Shown here: one piece after another, positions 11,565 to 21,880 of the stretch
Position numbering within the stretch: position 1 is the stretch's first letter
How the letters are laid out: each line of letters starts with the position of its first letter
NCBI GenBank assembly: GCA_026119855.1
Contig: JAOWBW010000320.1
Location: 248,001 to 312,000 of the forward strand
Direction of reading: 5' to 3'
Origin: Campanula takesimana
Taxonomy: Eukaryota; Streptophyta; Magnoliopsida; Asterales; Campanulaceae
Length of the DNA: 64,000 nucleotides
The notes under the pieces: model-generated
The model's input: only the letters and a program-made list of their open reading frames with translations
Told to the model about the DNA's origin: nothing
Database searches by the model: none
Position numbers and translations under genes: made by a program

Positions 11565-12268
11565 AGTCTACATGATAATGTGTGTTCTTCCTATGCTTTG
11601 AAAATAAGTTTAAAAAAGGGTTAAAAAGGGGGTTTGAATACAGGGAGATAACTCTTTGGCCAACTTCAATGTAGTGAAGTGGCCTTTGGTGTCATGTCCC
11701 AAAATGGTTTGGGTTGATTGCACACTTTGATAAAACTAAGAGAAATAGAGTTGAGATAAATAGAGAGAAAAGAGAAAAGTAAGAAAGAGTACCTAAACTT
11801 CAAGTACTTCAAGAGCTTCTTTGAAGAAATGCTTGAAAATGCCTAAAGAGTTTTTGGTATAGTTTTCTTATGTTAAAAAAGTCCTCCTTAAAATGGTGGA
11901 GAAGAGGGGTTTTTATAGATAAAAAGAAGATGTTTTTGGTTCCAAAACAGAGTCACAAAGAGGGAATTCCCGGGCAAAGTCATGTAAATTGAGCAAGGGA
12001 GGGATTCTTGAAGAGAATCTGTAACTGACGCCCAGAAGCGTGCGCCTCCGGCCTTTGGGGCGGAAGGCGCACGCGTCTGACCTCGAAGGCATTTTTGACA
12101 TAATGAACTGGAAAGTTAGAACTGTTATTCAGTTTAGTCCCTGGACTTAACAGAGCCAGTCAAGAACTTAACGGAAGTAACAAAAACTAACGAAAAAAAC
12201 TTAAAACAAGTAGAAACACAAAATCAAATGTGCAATCGGGGTGAGCGGTCCAAGGCGGGGTGTCTACA
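11565..12268 (-). repeat. Inverted partial LTR inside the leader of A
   Basis: The right end GGGGTGTCTACA is the reverse complement of the start of the G/E LTR family, and the sequence matches the minus-strand LTR at 38069-40082 through the GATTGCAC and CATGTCCCAAAATG segments. It contains a minus-strand TATA (CTATAAAAACC near 11908-11920) and the GCGCGC-type motifs at 12028-12080. The inner end near 11565 is ragged and the U5 side is absent. It interrupts the leader, which resumes at 12269. Confidence 0.75.
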
Positions 12269-13049
12269 CCTGCACATAACTGTTTTAATTTCTGTTCATT
12301 TTTATCGGTCACACTGGTGATTCAAAAGTTGTAAATATGTGCTTACTTTCTTTTCTTTTCTTTTGAAAAAAAAAATGTGTTTTGTCACATATGTTTGACC
12401 TCACACATATGCACTTTCAACTCCTATGAATTGATCACTATCGAGTCGCAAAAAGTTCATAACCCCATATCCATCGAGACCCGTCCAAGAGAGTTTCAAG
12501 CCCCACCCAACCTTGACTCTCTCGAAGCGGTAAACGTCAACCTGTGGGCGTAGTTCATGACTACATGCCGGGGGTGGCCTTTAAACATCTCTTTAGCCGA
12601 GGACAAGCCAACACATTCTAGTTAAGGTCTAACACTCCGTGACCAAGTCAGTTTTCGTGTGTCGAGATTTCTCTAAACTAATGTCATCAAAACATACATG
12701 TCGTTTCCAAAAGAAACACGTTGTTTCTATGGGACAAAATAAAACTCCATCCCCATACGTATGCTTTGTGACATTAATTTAGTTTAATCCCGTCACATTT
12801 AGGTCTCACAAACGTGGTGGAATCCGATGAGTATATGGGACCGTGAGAAGTTTTATATACTAGTGTGACGATTCCACTATTATCTCTAGAAACCCCAAAA
12901 AGGACTACTTCTTTCCCTACTTAAATAAATAAAAAAAGAGTATTTTTCCTTATGTGGTTGAGTCTTTTACTTGTTTGTGGGTTGAATAATTTTACTAAAA
13001 AGGTGTTTGTGGGTCATCCTAAGATCAACCGTGTTCTTCAAATAGGTCC
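12269..13049 (+). other. Untranslated leader of element A
   Basis: This non-coding stretch matches the leader of G (about 60090-60830) in patches: the GTCACACTGGTGATTC segment, the CATGCCGGGGGTGGCC segment and the GTCTAACACTCCGTGAC segment. No gene is seen. Long conserved leaders are typical of Tat elements. Confidence 0.65.
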
Positions 13050-13171
13050 AATGGATTCCGACAACAACAACAATGGTAGCAGTCTTTCCCGGTCCAAGAA
13101 GGAAATATCCAACATGATCAAAGCACTGAAAGGAAAAATTGATGCACTCGCTGAGAATGCCCGACGCAAGG
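13050..13171 (+). pseudogene. gag: Element A gag, first part
   Basis: An ATG at 13050 opens MDSDNNNNGSSLSRSKKEIS and a charged helical segment of about 40 residues before element B interrupts the codon series at 13172. The position after the leader equals that of the G gag start at 61003. The remainder continues at 26274 on the other side of B. Confidence 0.7.
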
Positions 13172-14266
13172 TGTTAGTACCCGACCTGAAAATGAGTTTA
13201 TTAGGACTTTCCCAAAAATATAAGGACTTTATAGGAATTAGAAACCTTGCAAAGACTTGTCCCGGATTCCCAAAATATCTCATTTATGGCAAAATCTATC
13301 AAATTAGGTAGCAAATAGTTTCCTTAAAACCATGCAGAAACCCTAGCTTAAGAATCAAGTCAGCCTGCAGACTTGGCCACGCGGCCAACCTTGCTCCGCG
13401 TTGATCTTGGCCACGCGGCCACTATTGTCACCGGCTTCAACCATGGCCAGGCGGCCAACCTTGCGCTGGATGATCTGGACCATCAGATCCTCCCATCAGT
13501 TTACTATATAAACCACTCCATTCCATTGGTTTTGGGGATCCGATTTTGGGAGTTCTAAAATCCTAATTTGAGAGTTCTTAAACACAATTTTGCTCTCTAA
13601 TTAGCATTCAAACACTCAAGGAGATCCAAGGTTTATTTCTTGCCAACATAGGTAAGTTTTCTAACTTTTTCTTCATGTTCTTGCATTATTTTTAATGTAG
13701 ATCTTTTATATTCATGTTCTTGCATGTTTATTCATAGCTTCTTCGTGAGCTTTGCATGTTCATTCATATGTTCATAATATGTTCTTCGCATGTTCTTCGT
13801 GTTCATAGATTAAAACCTTATTTATGCTATATTTAGGGTTGCGATCTTCATAATTACATGTTATTTCATAGCCGATGATGATCGAGGGTATGATCTAGGA
13901 ACTACTTCTAAACCCTAATCTTTAGGTAATTCCCCCTTCATTATGTATGATCCCGATTCTTCTGCCTATTCTAATTCTCTGCGAACTACGCTGACCTGAG
14001 CTTCTCACATTGAGAGGAACGTAGGCAATCTTCGGATCCGGTCTCAAACACTAACACACTACTAACACATTCATCATGATAGAAAGACCGATCGATTCGG
14101 GCAATAGGAGTGATAACGTTCAATATTCTTCTCTTGTTGTAATTTGACCCCCGAACCCATTAAACATGCTTTTCTCAATGTTTTGGCTATAATTAAAACG
14201 GTGTGGCGACTCTCATAATTTTAATGTTGCTATGAATATTCCCAAATTCAAACACACGTATTCACA
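13172..14266 (+). repeat. 5' LTR of element B (1095 bp)
   Basis: It starts TGTTAGTACC and ends GTATTCACA, immediately before the PBS. TATATAAA lies at 13505-13512. Three imperfect palindromes of the form TTGGCCACGCGGCCAA occur at 13371-13461, directly upstream of the TATA. The structured motif (motif 2) lies at 13983-14043, so it would be present in the transcript. Confidence 0.92.
13983..14043 (+). ncRNA. Structured motif 2, copy a (in 5' LTR of B)
   Basis: CTACG pairs with CGTAG (13986-13990 with 14020-14024). The inner arm CTTCTCA/TGAGAGG pairs over 7 bp with one G-U around a CAT loop. ATC-TTCG-GAT forms a small hairpin, and GACC could pair with the terminal GGTC. It is repeated at 25990-26050 in the 3' LTR. 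The structure is inferred from pairing alone. Confidence 0.65.
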
Positions 14267-14267
14267 A

Positions 14268-14285
14268 TGGCGACTCTGCTGGGGA
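14268..14285 (+). other. Primer binding site of element B
   Basis: TGGCGACTCTGCTGGGGA lies one base after the LTR end and is identical to the A site. Confidence 0.88.
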
Positions 14286-14333
14286 CTGCTTTGAAACTTT
14301 TTCAAACTTAGTGGGTCTAACTTTCGTCACATC

Positions 14334-14700
14334 ATGATGCTTGCCATGTTTACACATGCACACACCTGCCATGTTTACACATGCGCACACCTGCCATGTT
14401 CACACATGCGCACACCTGCCATGTTCACACATGCGCACACCTGCCATGTTCACACATGCGCACACATGCCATGTTCACACATGCGCACACCTGCCATGTT
14501 CACACATGCACACACCTGCCATGTTCACACATGCACACACCTGCCATGTTTACACATGCACACTTTCCATGTTTACTCATACACCTCACACTTTGCCATG
14601 TTTACACATGCACCTCACACTTTGCCATGTTTGCACATGCACCTCACACTTTGCCATGTTTTCACATGCACCTTGTATTTTTGCCATGTTAATATGTGTA
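14334..14700 (+). repeat. 25-bp and 29-bp minisatellite (CCATGTT...ACATGC)
   Basis: About eight or more tandem units of 25 bp begin CCATGTTCACACATGCGCAC. They grade into 29-bp units with a CTCACACTTTG tail. Because 25 is not a multiple of 3, all three forward frames are open and encode His/Cys/Thr-rich repeats. This is a by-product, not evidence of a protein. Confidence 0.9.
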
Positions 14701-15169
14701 CCTTGTATTTTTTCAATACATGTATTTTTTGTACTTTCCCTGTAGTACTAAGGTCAAACAAAACTCTGTTATGCTCCCTTGTACATTATTTTCCTTCTCC
14801 TGTATTGCATTGCATAGCATCATTCAAACATTCAAAACTTCTCTCTTTTCTCCTTAAAAAGAATTAGTTTCTTGCCACACACTACCACTAGTCCGTGTCA
14901 GCACTGCACATGTCCCTACTACCCGGAGTTTTCGATGTGCGGAATTTGTGCGCTACTGCCGCCCTCTTTTCAAGTCACTCGTCTACTCCACTCACCGTGT
15001 ACGTTCCGCGAGCGGTGGGAACCTTTAACCTAACCCGTGTCAACCCACACATAGAGATTAGGGCACTCCTCGGACCACCCATTTAGGATGTAAATAAATG
15101 CAAAACTTTTTGCAAAATAAAATGTGCATTGCATCTAGGCGACCTCTAAGCTCGCTCATCCGTTGGGCC

Positions 15170-16740
15170 ATCATTGCGATCCATTTGGGTCTACCCTTCA
15201 CCTTCGACCGCCTAGGTCAACCTTCTCAACCTTTGACCGCCTAGGTCAACCTTCTCAACCTTTGACCCCCTAGGTCAACCCTTACCAACTTTTGACCTCC
15301 TAGGTCAACCTTATCCGCCTGTGACCCCTTAGGTCAACCTTTGACCTCCTAGGTCAACCTTTGACCGCCTTAGTCAACCTTCCCAACCTTTGACCCCCAA
15401 GGTCAACCTTACCTACCTTTGACCTCCTAGGTCAACCTTTGACCACCTAGGTCAACCTTCCCAACCTTTGACCTCCAAGGTCAACCTTATCTACCTTTGA
15501 CCTCTTAAGCCAACCTTTGACCCCCTAGGTCAACCTTACCACCCTTTGACCTCTTAGGCCAACCTTTGACCCCCTAGGTCAATCTTATCCATTTAAGTCA
15601 ACCTTTGACCCCCTAGGTCAATCTTATCCGTTTAAGTCGACCTTTGACCCCCTAGGTCAACCGTACCAACCTTTGATCTCTTAGGTCTACCTTTGACCCC
15701 CTAGGTCAACTTTATCCGCCTTTGACCTCTTAGGTCTACCCTTGACCTCCTAGGTCAACCTTATCACCCTCGACCTCTTAGGTCACCCCTCGACCTCTTA
15801 GGTCAACCCTTGACCGCCTAGGTCAACTTTATCCGCCTCTGACCTCTTAGGTCAACCCTTGACCTCCTAGGACAACCTTATCACATTTAACCCCCTAGAT
15901 AAACTTTATCGTCTTTGACCTCTTAGGTCAACCTTTGACCCCATAGGTCATTCTCATCCGCCTTTGACCTCTTAGGTCAACCTCATCCACCTTTGACCTC
16001 TTAGGTCTACCCTTGGACCCCTCGGTCAACATTATCACCCGTTGACCTCTTAGGTCAACCTTTGACCTCCTAGGTCAACCCAATCACCTTCGACCTCTTA
16101 GGTCAAACTTGGAATCCTAGGTCAACCTTATCCGTTTTCGACCTCTTAGGTCAATCTTTGATTCCATAGGTGAACCCAATTACCTTTGGTCCTAACCCGC
16201 TTAGGTCAAACCGTCATCTTGACCCACCTAGGTCATTATTTGACCCACCGTCGTCCAGACCAACCTAGGTCAACCCGTTTAGGTCCACACACCATCCTTG
16301 ACCCATTTAGGTCAACTTGTCCGTCTTAGGTTAAAACTACCCCTTCACCTTTGACCCGTCAAGGTCACCCCGTGACCCGCTTAGGTCAACTTACCTATCT
16401 TGGATCCATCTAGGTCAATCTCTAACCTTCCTTAGTCTACCAACCCGAATAAGTCAACCTTAGACCCGCTTAGGTTAAACCATGTCCATCCCGCTTAGAT
16501 CATCCCATAGGCAAACCGCTACAACCCGCTATCTTGATCCATTCACCATATAGGTCAATCCAACCTTTTCTCAATTAGGTCGACCTATCGTACACCCATC
16601 TAGGTCAAACCACCATTATTGTCGCATTCTAGCTTGAACCACTTCTTGTCTCAAACCTTAGGTCAAACCTTAGGTCAAATTTAGGTCAAACCTTAGGTCA
16701 AACCATACCCGACTCAATCAAAACCAACTCCTATAGGTCT
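15170..16740 (+). repeat. Array of TTGACC-n5-GGTCAA palindromes
   Basis: About 1.6 kb is made of degenerate units with a core such as TTGACCCCCTAGGTCAA and a spacer like CCTTACC. Unit length is irregular and the array decays towards the right end. Every good unit has TTGACC on both strands, which equals the W-box core bound by WRKY factors in plants. No reading frame is maintained. Confidence 0.88.
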
Positions 16741-16833
16741 TCCTCACCCATGCTTGACCAAGGACCGAGTCATCTCCCTCTTTTTGACCCCTATGGTCAT
16801 CTCTCACCTCTTCTTAAAAGTCTAACTTGATTC

Positions 16834-16911
16834 GAACTACGGCGACCTGAGCCTCTTATTGTGTGGGACCTCCCCCATGATAAGGGGAACGTAGGCAACT
16901 TCGGCCCGGTC
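16834..16911 (+). ncRNA. Structured motif 2, copy b
   Basis: GAACTACG and ACGTAGGCAA are kept. The inner arm is the longest seen, CCTCTTAT with ATAAGGGG (8 bp, one G-U), topped by TGGG/CCCA. GACC and the terminal GGTC are present. The small tetraloop hairpin is weak here. It ends 153 bp before the gag ORF of B. Confidence 0.6.
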
Positions 16912-17063
16912 AAACTTTCAATTTTTTACCAAAATGCATTTCAAAAATGTGGAGACCGACTCTTTTCCAAAAAATGATTTTATAACGATGCCTTATCATT
17001 AAATACGAATCTAATTTAATTCAACTAAGAGGCTTAATTCTTTCATGAATAGAGTTCTGCATC

Positions 17064-17756
17064 ATGTCGGCTGCAAAGAACATCGAAGTTGTAACTGAAG
17101 CTGCTACCCAAGATCCCGAGACAATCCTCTACACCGGTACTGCTCTCAGTAAACAAGCATCCCACTTCGAAGCCATCCTCGATGAACAAGCAATCCACTT
17201 TAAGGCCATTCTCAACGAGCAAGCAACATACTTTCAGAAGGAGATGCATAAGACCCTAAGAGATATCGAGAGGCGCCATTTGTCTGACATTCGTGGCGTT
17301 TATGATTACCTCAGTCGAGTTCCCCCTCTTGCTCAATGTCAACACCCGTACGCTCCTCAAATGTACGGGCCGCCACAGACTGTCCCCGTCGGGATGCCTC
17401 CTATAACTACTCATCAACAAGGGGTGCCAGTACCTAAATCACCCTCAAAGACAGTTCGTGAAAGGAAGGACGAGCGCGAATTCGATGACTTAGGTATGCC
17501 GTTAACCAAACTCTTCAAAAGTCTAGTTCAAGCCGGCAAGTTGTCTCCTTTGTTCAACTATGAACCAAGTAGGGTGAAGCAATGCTTGGATCCCTCCAAA
17601 CACTGCCAATACCACCAGTACGTTGGGCATGACACCGAAGATTGCCTCCAATTGAGGAGGAAGATTCAAAGCCTCATTGACAGCGGAGCCATCACCTGCC
17701 AACGGAATACATGGGCATGGGCAAAAGAGGAAATTGGGGCTACCTCCTTTAAATAA
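17064..17756 (+). CDS. gag: Short gag-like protein of element B (230 aa)
   Basis: The ATG at 17064 is the first good start after the arrays. The N-terminal 70 residues are helical with a repeated motif (KQASHFEAILDEQ, EQAIHFKAILNEQ, EQATYFQKEM). A proline-rich linker follows, and the C-terminus has LGMPLTKLFKSLVQAGKLSP followed by a knuckle-like CX2HX4HX4C (CQYHQYVGHDTEDC). The latter two match the gag C-terminus of element F (CAYHVSPGHATNEC), but the conserved gag core around KFKMPD is missing. It is the only coding region in the window that looks intact. A short RNA-binding gag retained by a non-autonomous element is the best guess. Confidence 0.75.
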   Translation: MSAAKNIEVVTEAATQDPETILYTGTALSKQASHFEAILDEQAIHFKAILNEQATYFQKEMHKTLRDIERRHLSDIRGVYDYLSRVPPLAQCQHPYAPQMYGPPQTVPVGMPPITTHQQGVPVPKSPSKTVRERKDEREFDDLGMPLTKLFKSLVQAGKLSPLFNYEPSRVKQCLDPSKHCQYHQYVGHDTEDCLQLRRKIQSLIDSGAITCQRNTWAWAKEEIGATSFK

Positions 17757-18602
17757 TAAAAAAAAAAAAGGATCATTCAGTCTTCGTAGGTTCTAGAGTG
17801 TCCTTAGTCAAAAGTCCACCTTGGACGATTTTTGTTTCTTTAGTAAAAGTCCACCCCTGACTAGTCAGTTTAAATCTTTTAGTTCCAATAAAAGAGTCTT
17901 TATTTCTTTTCTCTCTAGACTTGAGACATAATCTTGCATAAATCAATTCCGTGAAAATTGTCTTATTCACCATTTTAACTTGATTGCTATATCTTTATAT
18001 GATGAATTAATCTTAATCTTAATCATTAATGACGACTCATTAAAAGGTAAATGGACCCACAAACCATTCGCACAACTAAGTAAACAATTAGTCTCAAGAT
18101 AACAAATGCTTTGACCAATTAGGATGAACGAATCACCCCATACACTCTCTCTATACACTCACCCCTTGTACACACTTCATGTACACTCTCTATATACACC
18201 TTCCCCCATACACTATCCTCATACGCCTCTCATCCCACCATTAGACCCCTTTTTATAAGGTCGTGACAAAGGAATGGACTGCGGTTGCTCATCATCAAAT
18301 AGACATCCATGCTGCCACAATTTAAAGGGTTGGTTTGTTCCCATCATGAGTACTACATGCCGTTACACTGGGGCTGTCCGTATTCCATCGCAAATATAAG
18401 ACAAGTGCACGAAGTCATTCATTGGTGCACGTGATAATCCAATGGAGCTCTAGCGGTGAAAATCAAGGGGCTAGGATGCCCGCCGCCAGCAAAAGGCCGC
18501 TTGAACTATAAGGAAGCTACCTCACAATCGAGAGAGGCGAAAGCAAACTAGGGGCTTGTCTTGCCCAATGTTTCATGTACAAATATAAAAAAAAATATGG
18601 CT
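17757..18602 (+). other. Element B 3' region without recognisable gene
   Basis: An A-run follows the gag stop, then unique-looking sequence. Near 18140-18230 there are loose CATACACTC repeats. No coding signal is seen. Confidence 0.5.
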
Positions 18603-18635
18603 CGCTAGGATGAAACCCAAAAGGGCGACCTAGGC
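18603..18635 (+). ncRNA. GNRA-type hairpin motif 1, copy 1 (B)
   Basis: Outer pair CTAGG/CCTAG (18605-18609 with 18629-18633) encloses CCC-AAAA-GGG. The loop AAAA deviates from GNRA in this copy. Confidence 0.6.
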
Positions 18636-18665
18636 AAAAGTTAGAGCATCGCACAAAAAGAAGCC

Positions 18666-18699
18666 CGCTAGGTTGAAAACCCGAAAGGGCGGCCTAGGC
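18666..18699 (+). ncRNA. GNRA-type hairpin motif 1, copy 2 (B)
   Basis: Outer pair CTAGG/CCTAG (18668-18672 with 18693-18697) encloses TTGAAAA, then CCC-GAAA-GGG, then CGG. The GAAA loop is a GNRA tetraloop. Confidence 0.65.
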
Positions 18700-19094
18700 A
18701 AAAAAAGGGTGTGCACAAAGAGATAAAATAAAAAAAAATAAAGAAAAATAGAAGGGGCTATCACCATAGAAATGTAAAAGTCTCATTTTCTTTTCACCTC
18801 AAATGTTCTATTTTCCTTTCTTTACTTACAAAGTAGATAAACGGCAGCAAACCATGATAACTACGATGGAGCAATCCACTGCAACAACTACAAAGGAGTA
18901 ATCCACCGCAATGAGCTACAAAGAACAACTCACCTCAAACGAACCTCACACCCTAAACTCAAAACCCAACTTCATCGTCAACAGGGCGACCACTCAAAGC
19001 CAAACATAACCTACCTTGGGCCAACTTTCTTTCCTTTCTTTCCTCCCACACATACCCACTGAAACCCGACACCATCGTAAAGCGGGTCATCCCC

Positions 19095-19155
19095 AAACTA
19101 CGCGGACCTGAGCTCCTCACCTTGAGGAGAACGTAGGCAACCTCCCGGTTCGGTC
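19095..19155 (+). ncRNA. Structured motif 2, copy c (B)
   Basis: CTACG/CGTAG encloses a perfect 7-bp arm, CTCCTCA/TGAGGAG. The second hairpin is AACC-TCCC-GGTT. GACC and terminal GGTC are kept. The arm sequence differs from every other copy but pairs fully. Confidence 0.68.
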
Positions 19156-19612
19156 CAAAATATACACAACCCACCTCGAGCCAATTTTCTTTCTCTTCTC
19201 TCTTCCCCCGTATTTCTACTCCTGACTTCTTCACTCACAATTGATCAAAACATTTATTAATTTGAGGCTACTTGTTTACCAATTAACCATAACTCATTAA
19301 CTAATCAACGAGGTCCATTCTCGAGCAATCAAATGAGAATCTTGTATAAAACAATTTTCAAATGTCTCGACAAGTATTCTGTTCTACAATCTACGAAAGA
19401 GCTAAACACTTACTTTCTGTCAAGCAGGGGCTTCCTTCCTTTTATATACACTCAATTGTCCAAAGAGTCAAAATGCGAGTACTATCTCTCTCTCTCTCTC
19501 ACTATCACCAAAATGCCCCCGCATGTTTAAACAATTTTTTTTCCTTTTTTGAGTCGACTGAATGATTTCAAAAAAAAAAAAAAAAAAAAAAAATTGACGC
19601 AAAAGAGATGCC

Positions 19613-19646
19613 CGCTAGATTGAAAACCCGCAAGGGCGGTCTAGGC
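19613..19646 (+). ncRNA. GNRA-type hairpin motif 1, copy 3 (B)
   Basis: The outer pair is CTAGA/TCTAG (19615-19619 with 19640-19644), a compensatory change relative to CTAGG/CCTAG. The inner stem is CCC-GCAA-GGG, and GCAA is again a GNRA loop. Confidence 0.68.
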
Positions 19647-19676
19647 AGAAAAAAGGGTGCGTCTTAAAAGAGGTAG

Positions 19677-20105
19677 GATACCCCGCTCTACGCAACTGGG
19701 GCTTCCCTAACAATAAAGGACCGACCATAAGGTTTCTCAAAGAATGCCGGGGCTTCATCAAGCACATACTTAGAAGAAGAGGACTCCTCATCATCAAGCT
19801 CGACGTAGGATTTCTCAAAGGAGGGAGGATACCCCGCTCTACGCAACTGGGGCTTCCTTAACAATAAAGGACCGACCATAAGGTTTCTCAAAGAATGCCG
19901 GGGCTTCATCAAGCACATACTTAGAAGAAGGGCATCCCTCATCATCAAGCTTGACGTAGAGTTTCTTAAAAGAGGGAGGGTACCCGTTCACCAAATTAGA
20001 TAATCCCCAACGGAATGGGTCGACTATGTGGTTCCCCAGAGAATACCGAGGCGTCAACAAGGATACACTTAGAAGAAGGGCACCCCTCATCGTCAAACTC
20101 GGCAC
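19677..20105 (+). repeat. 150-bp tandem repeat, three units
   Basis: Units start near 19677, 19827 and 19977 with GGATACCCCGCTCTACG or a diverged form. The first two are almost identical and the third is more diverged. As 150 is a multiple of 3, reverse frames stay open through the units, but no known protein is encoded. Confidence 0.85.
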
Positions 20106-20379
20106 GCGACGACCTATTTGGATTGATTAGAATCATAATTAATTATAAGGCATCTGTATAAGATCATAACACTTTCATAAAGTTTTCTCCTCCCCGACAC
20201 TTTGTTTATAAACCCGCACGCTCGGTCTCCACAAAATTGTAAAAACAATCTCGATCCATCTGAGACCCATCTCCGTGATTCTTGAGTTGACTCGGTCCTT
20301 CACCCTATTTCCTACACAATAGGATACCCTTAGGTCCCAACCTACCTGGTTCAAAACCTTAGGTCCCAAGCCTACCCGG

Positions 20380-21880
20380 TCAGTCTTGCCTAAGTTACAC
20401 CATAAACTCTCCAGGTCCCGAGCCTACCCGATCAGTCTTACCTAGGTCCCAAACCTACCCGGTGAGTCTTACCTACGTTACATCATAACCTCTTAGCTCG
20501 ACCTTCCGCAAGTTCGTAGCATGACCCCTTCGGCCTCAAACCGGTTCTACCCAAAACTTCAGACCTTAAACCAGTTAACCAAAGCCAAATCCTTAGGGTG
20601 ACCCATTAGGTCCCGAACCTACCGGTCCCGAGCCTACCCGATCTCCTAGATCTCAAACATACCAACACATACTCATCCTTACCTTGTCTAAGCAATAGCT
20701 CTCTTATCCTCCTCGTTCCAACCTTTTAGGTCTACTCAATCTAACTTGTTGAGCGATCCCTTAGATCCCAAGACCATTCGATTCTACCAAACTTATCCTT
20801 GAAGTCCATGATATGTCTGGTCCATACCTTAGGCCTCAACCCCTAAACCTTTAGGTCACAAGACTTTTTACCCTCTAGGTCTCTCACCTTACATCTCCAC
20901 CCTTGGAACTCTTTAATTCCAAGCCTACTTGGTCCAATTAAAAGCGACGCATCTACATCTCCCGACTCCCGTCATATCCAAGCCCTCTTGGCCTGACCAA
21001 CTAAATCTATGTTATCCATACTTCTTGGGTCTAAACCCCTCTACAAACCTAGTGTCACCCATTAGCCGCGAGAGACTACCTAGCCTGACTTTCACCCCTT
21101 AGGTCTCCAACCTACTTAATCCAAGTCGAGTCCAAACCTCAAACCTACACGATCCTCTCCTCAAACTCCATGGATCTCAAACATCGCTCCTCCAAAGAGC
21201 CTAAACCTCGAACCTGCTCAAGCACATAGGATTTCCTGCGTACCGCGCCACGCCATAGACCCGTCCGGTCAGAACTCGTGCGCTTAACACCTTTGGGGTC
21301 CCATCCCTAGCCCACCTTCACAATCGCCGAACGAGCTTGGTCACGCGCAATGACCTCTAAGACAAACTTAGGTCCTAAGCATACCCAATCCAACTTAGGC
21401 ACCTATTGTACTCGAGCAAAGTCTTGGACACTCAATCCCTTTATCTAAAGCGCCAACATGGTCACATGTTCAGACCCATTTCTCGCACATGGCTCACACC
21501 TAGCACACCTTAGAGCCCAAACCCGACATGCGTATTAGGTACTAGGATCATCCAATCCCAATCCATTGCTCCTTAGCCAACCTCAAGCCTGCTTGGTCCT
21601 AATCCATAATACGGTTTCTCTAGGACAAAAGACTTACCCGCTTGAAAGCCTTATGTCCCAACGCTACCCTGCCTAGCCTTCGATCTCCTAGATCTCACGC
21701 CTACCATTCCATTAGGCCCCGGTCTCCTTAACACATGTCTGAGTCTTACCCTAGCTAAACCCTAGAACTTTAGCCTAGGTCTAATCTATCGAGCCTATCC
21801 AGCCACGAGGTATCAAGCTCATTTGCCCCAAACCGCAACACTCTTAGACCTCAAACTTGCTCGGTCTACACCAAGACAAA
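20380..21880 (+). repeat. Degenerate CCTACCCGGTC / CCTAGGTCC repeat region
   Basis: Short motifs such as GGTCCCGAGCCTACCCG and TTAGGTC recur irregularly over 1.5 kb. The order decays towards the middle and no clean unit can be given. No gene is seen. It sits between the 150-bp repeats and the AAACCCTAG array and shares CCTAGG-like words with both flanking array types. Confidence 0.6.

Noticed and set aside
11565..12268. 3' LTR of element A
   Set aside because: It is in the reverse orientation and lacks the U5 side, so it cannot be the partner of 10800-11354.
14334..14867. Open frames of 100-177 residues over the CCATGTT minisatellite
   Set aside because: All three frames are open only because of the repeat unit; the peptides are His/Cys repeats without relatives and lie in the leader of B.
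15170..16740. CRISPR-like array
   Set aside because: Unit and spacer lengths are irregular, the spacers are not unique, and the context is a plant retrotransposon.
17064..17756. Host gene in B
   Set aside because: The C-terminal LTKLFKSLVQAG and CX2HX4HX4C segments match the gag of F, so it belongs to the element.
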